Source of the DNA: Gemmatimonadota bacterium
GTDB lineage: Bacteria; Gemmatimonadota; Gemmatimonadetes; Gemmatimonadales; Gemmatimonadaceae
DNA length: 64,000 bases
Direction: 5' to 3'
NCBI GenBank assembly: GCA_016194585.1
Contig: JACQBG010000028.1
Location: 62,001 to 126,000 of the forward strand
Positions within the stretch are counted from its first letter, which is position 1, and each line of letters starts with the position of its first letter. This document shows positions 63,371 through 64,000 of the stretch, in pieces. The notes beneath the pieces were generated by a model. It was not told the origin of the DNA and ran no database searches. It saw only the letters and a program-made list of their open reading frames with translations. Made by a program: the position numbers and the translations under genes.

Positions 63371-63596
63371 GCGGCACCTTCGCGCGCGCGGCGCGGCTGA
63401 TGGTGGTGGAGTGCACCGGTCGGTGCGGCACGGACGCAGACTGCGACATCCCGAGGTCGAGTGTCGACGCGGGATGACACGCTGCCGGGCTACCGGGTCG
63501 CGAGGCGGCGGATGAAGTGACCGTACCGCAAGAAGTTAGGCGAGGGTGGGCGCGTGGTGCAAACCCTGCAGGACAGATCCCCAACCGGAGGGAACC

Positions 63597-64000
63597 ATGG
63601 TCCACGTGAGGCGGGGGAAGGGGCGTTCGTTCGCGCACGCGCTCATCGTGATCGCCATCGCAGGGCGCATCGCCGGGTGCGCACCACTCTCCGATCGCGC
63701 GCGGAACGGCACGAGCGGCGTGGCCCAGGCACGCGCGGGGATCGACGCGCTCGCCGCGAGCGCGACGATCGCCGCCGAGCGGTCGCGCTCGAGCGCGGTC
63801 ATGGACTCGTTGTACACCGCCGCATCGTCGAACTGCGAACCCGCCGTCTGCGCGGCCGTGGCCCGCGGCGAGCTGCTGCTGGGCATGGGCGAAGCGCAGG
63901 TGTACGCGGCGACGCGCTCGCTCCCCGCCGCGTGGTCGGTGCGCGCCTCACGCACGACCGAGAGTCTGGTCGCGTCGTCGGCGGCATCGCCTCCGCGGGA
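63597..64000 (+). CDS. Lipoprotein of unknown function, 3' end outside the window
   Basis: ATG 63597 has a good ribosome site (GGAGGG, about 7 bp upstream), and the frame stays open to the window end, 134 residues. The start MVHVRRGKGRSFAHALIVIA leads to IAGRIAGC, a lipobox (IAGC), so it should be a lipoprotein. The rest is Ala-rich and helical with cysteines in SSNCEPAVCAAVARGE. No family is recognised. It is divergent from the AIM24-like gene over about 225 bp of otherwise empty sequence. Confidence 0.65.
   Translation, partial: MVHVRRGKGRSFAHALIVIAIAGRIAGCAPLSDRARNGTSGVAQARAGIDALAASATIAAERSRSSAVMDSLYTAASSNCEPAVCAAVARGELLLGMGEAQVYAATRSLPAAWSVRASRTTESLVASSAASPPR

Overview
The window is high-GC DNA (around 70 % outside one island) and reads as a chromosome segment of a free-living Gram-negative bacterium. 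An outer-membrane SusC/SusD pair, two other TonB/RND-type envelope systems, many exported proteins, frequent GTG/TTG starts and 4-bp ATGA/GTGA/TTGA gene overlaps suggest a Gemmatimonadota-like organism. That assignment is inference from gene style; no rRNA is present.

Layout. 1-6.7 kb: valS (partial, minus), a tiny membrane protein, thrS, an exported protein, a thiolase with an altered catalytic histidine, and a CPBP protease. 6.7-17.1 kb: a lower-GC defence island. It lies between two diverged copies of one roughly 170-bp segment spanning the CPBP/hbd junction, so it splits what looks like an ancestral thiolase-CPBP-hbd-acyl-CoA dehydrogenase cluster. The island has a four-gene minus operon (small protein, GHKL/MutL-like ATPase, two poorly characterised proteins) divergent from an EcoRII-like type IIE restriction-modification set (autoregulatory-looking C5 methyltransferase, Vsr, EcoRII-type endonuclease), then a McrA-like HNH protein, a DUF3883 stub, a 21-bp minisatellite and a protein of unknown function. 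17.1-22.1 kb: hbd, acyl-CoA dehydrogenase, leucine dehydrogenase, rpiB and glyA. 22.1-28.7 kb: a type IV pilin with a sigma-54-like promoter, a Minf_1886 protein, NAD(P)HX repair enzyme, thiL, plsC, enolase, an FtsB-like protein and two tRNA-Met genes (initiator and elongator). 28.7-41.3 kb: old yellow enzyme, an eRF1-like protein, a Tat-exported epimerase, a complete RND efflux operon, a quinone-oxidoreductase-type reductase and an exported amidase. 41.4-50.5 kb: SusD/SusC, MarR plus a CatE-like dioxygenase, a Gly/Met-rich exported protein, an OFA-type MFS transporter with its 40-residue partner, and an exported beta-lactamase-fold hydrolase. 50.5-64 kb: opposed repeat arrays, a TPP riboswitch with terminator ahead of a TonB receptor (probably thiamine uptake), a hybrid histidine kinase, an M28 peptidase, a MarR/MshEN-domain gene pair, a penicillin-acylase-family enzyme, an AIM24-like protein and a truncated lipoprotein gene.

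The most interesting part is the island. The GHKL-ATPase operon and the type IIE restriction-modification operon share one 119-bp AT-rich divergent promoter region. Both promoters are readable, and a perfect dyad covers the -10 box of an apparently leaderless methyltransferase gene whose product carries an HTH domain. Three intergenic regions (26.6, 50.6 and 57.8 kb) also hold large low-complexity inverted repeat structures that no gene explains.
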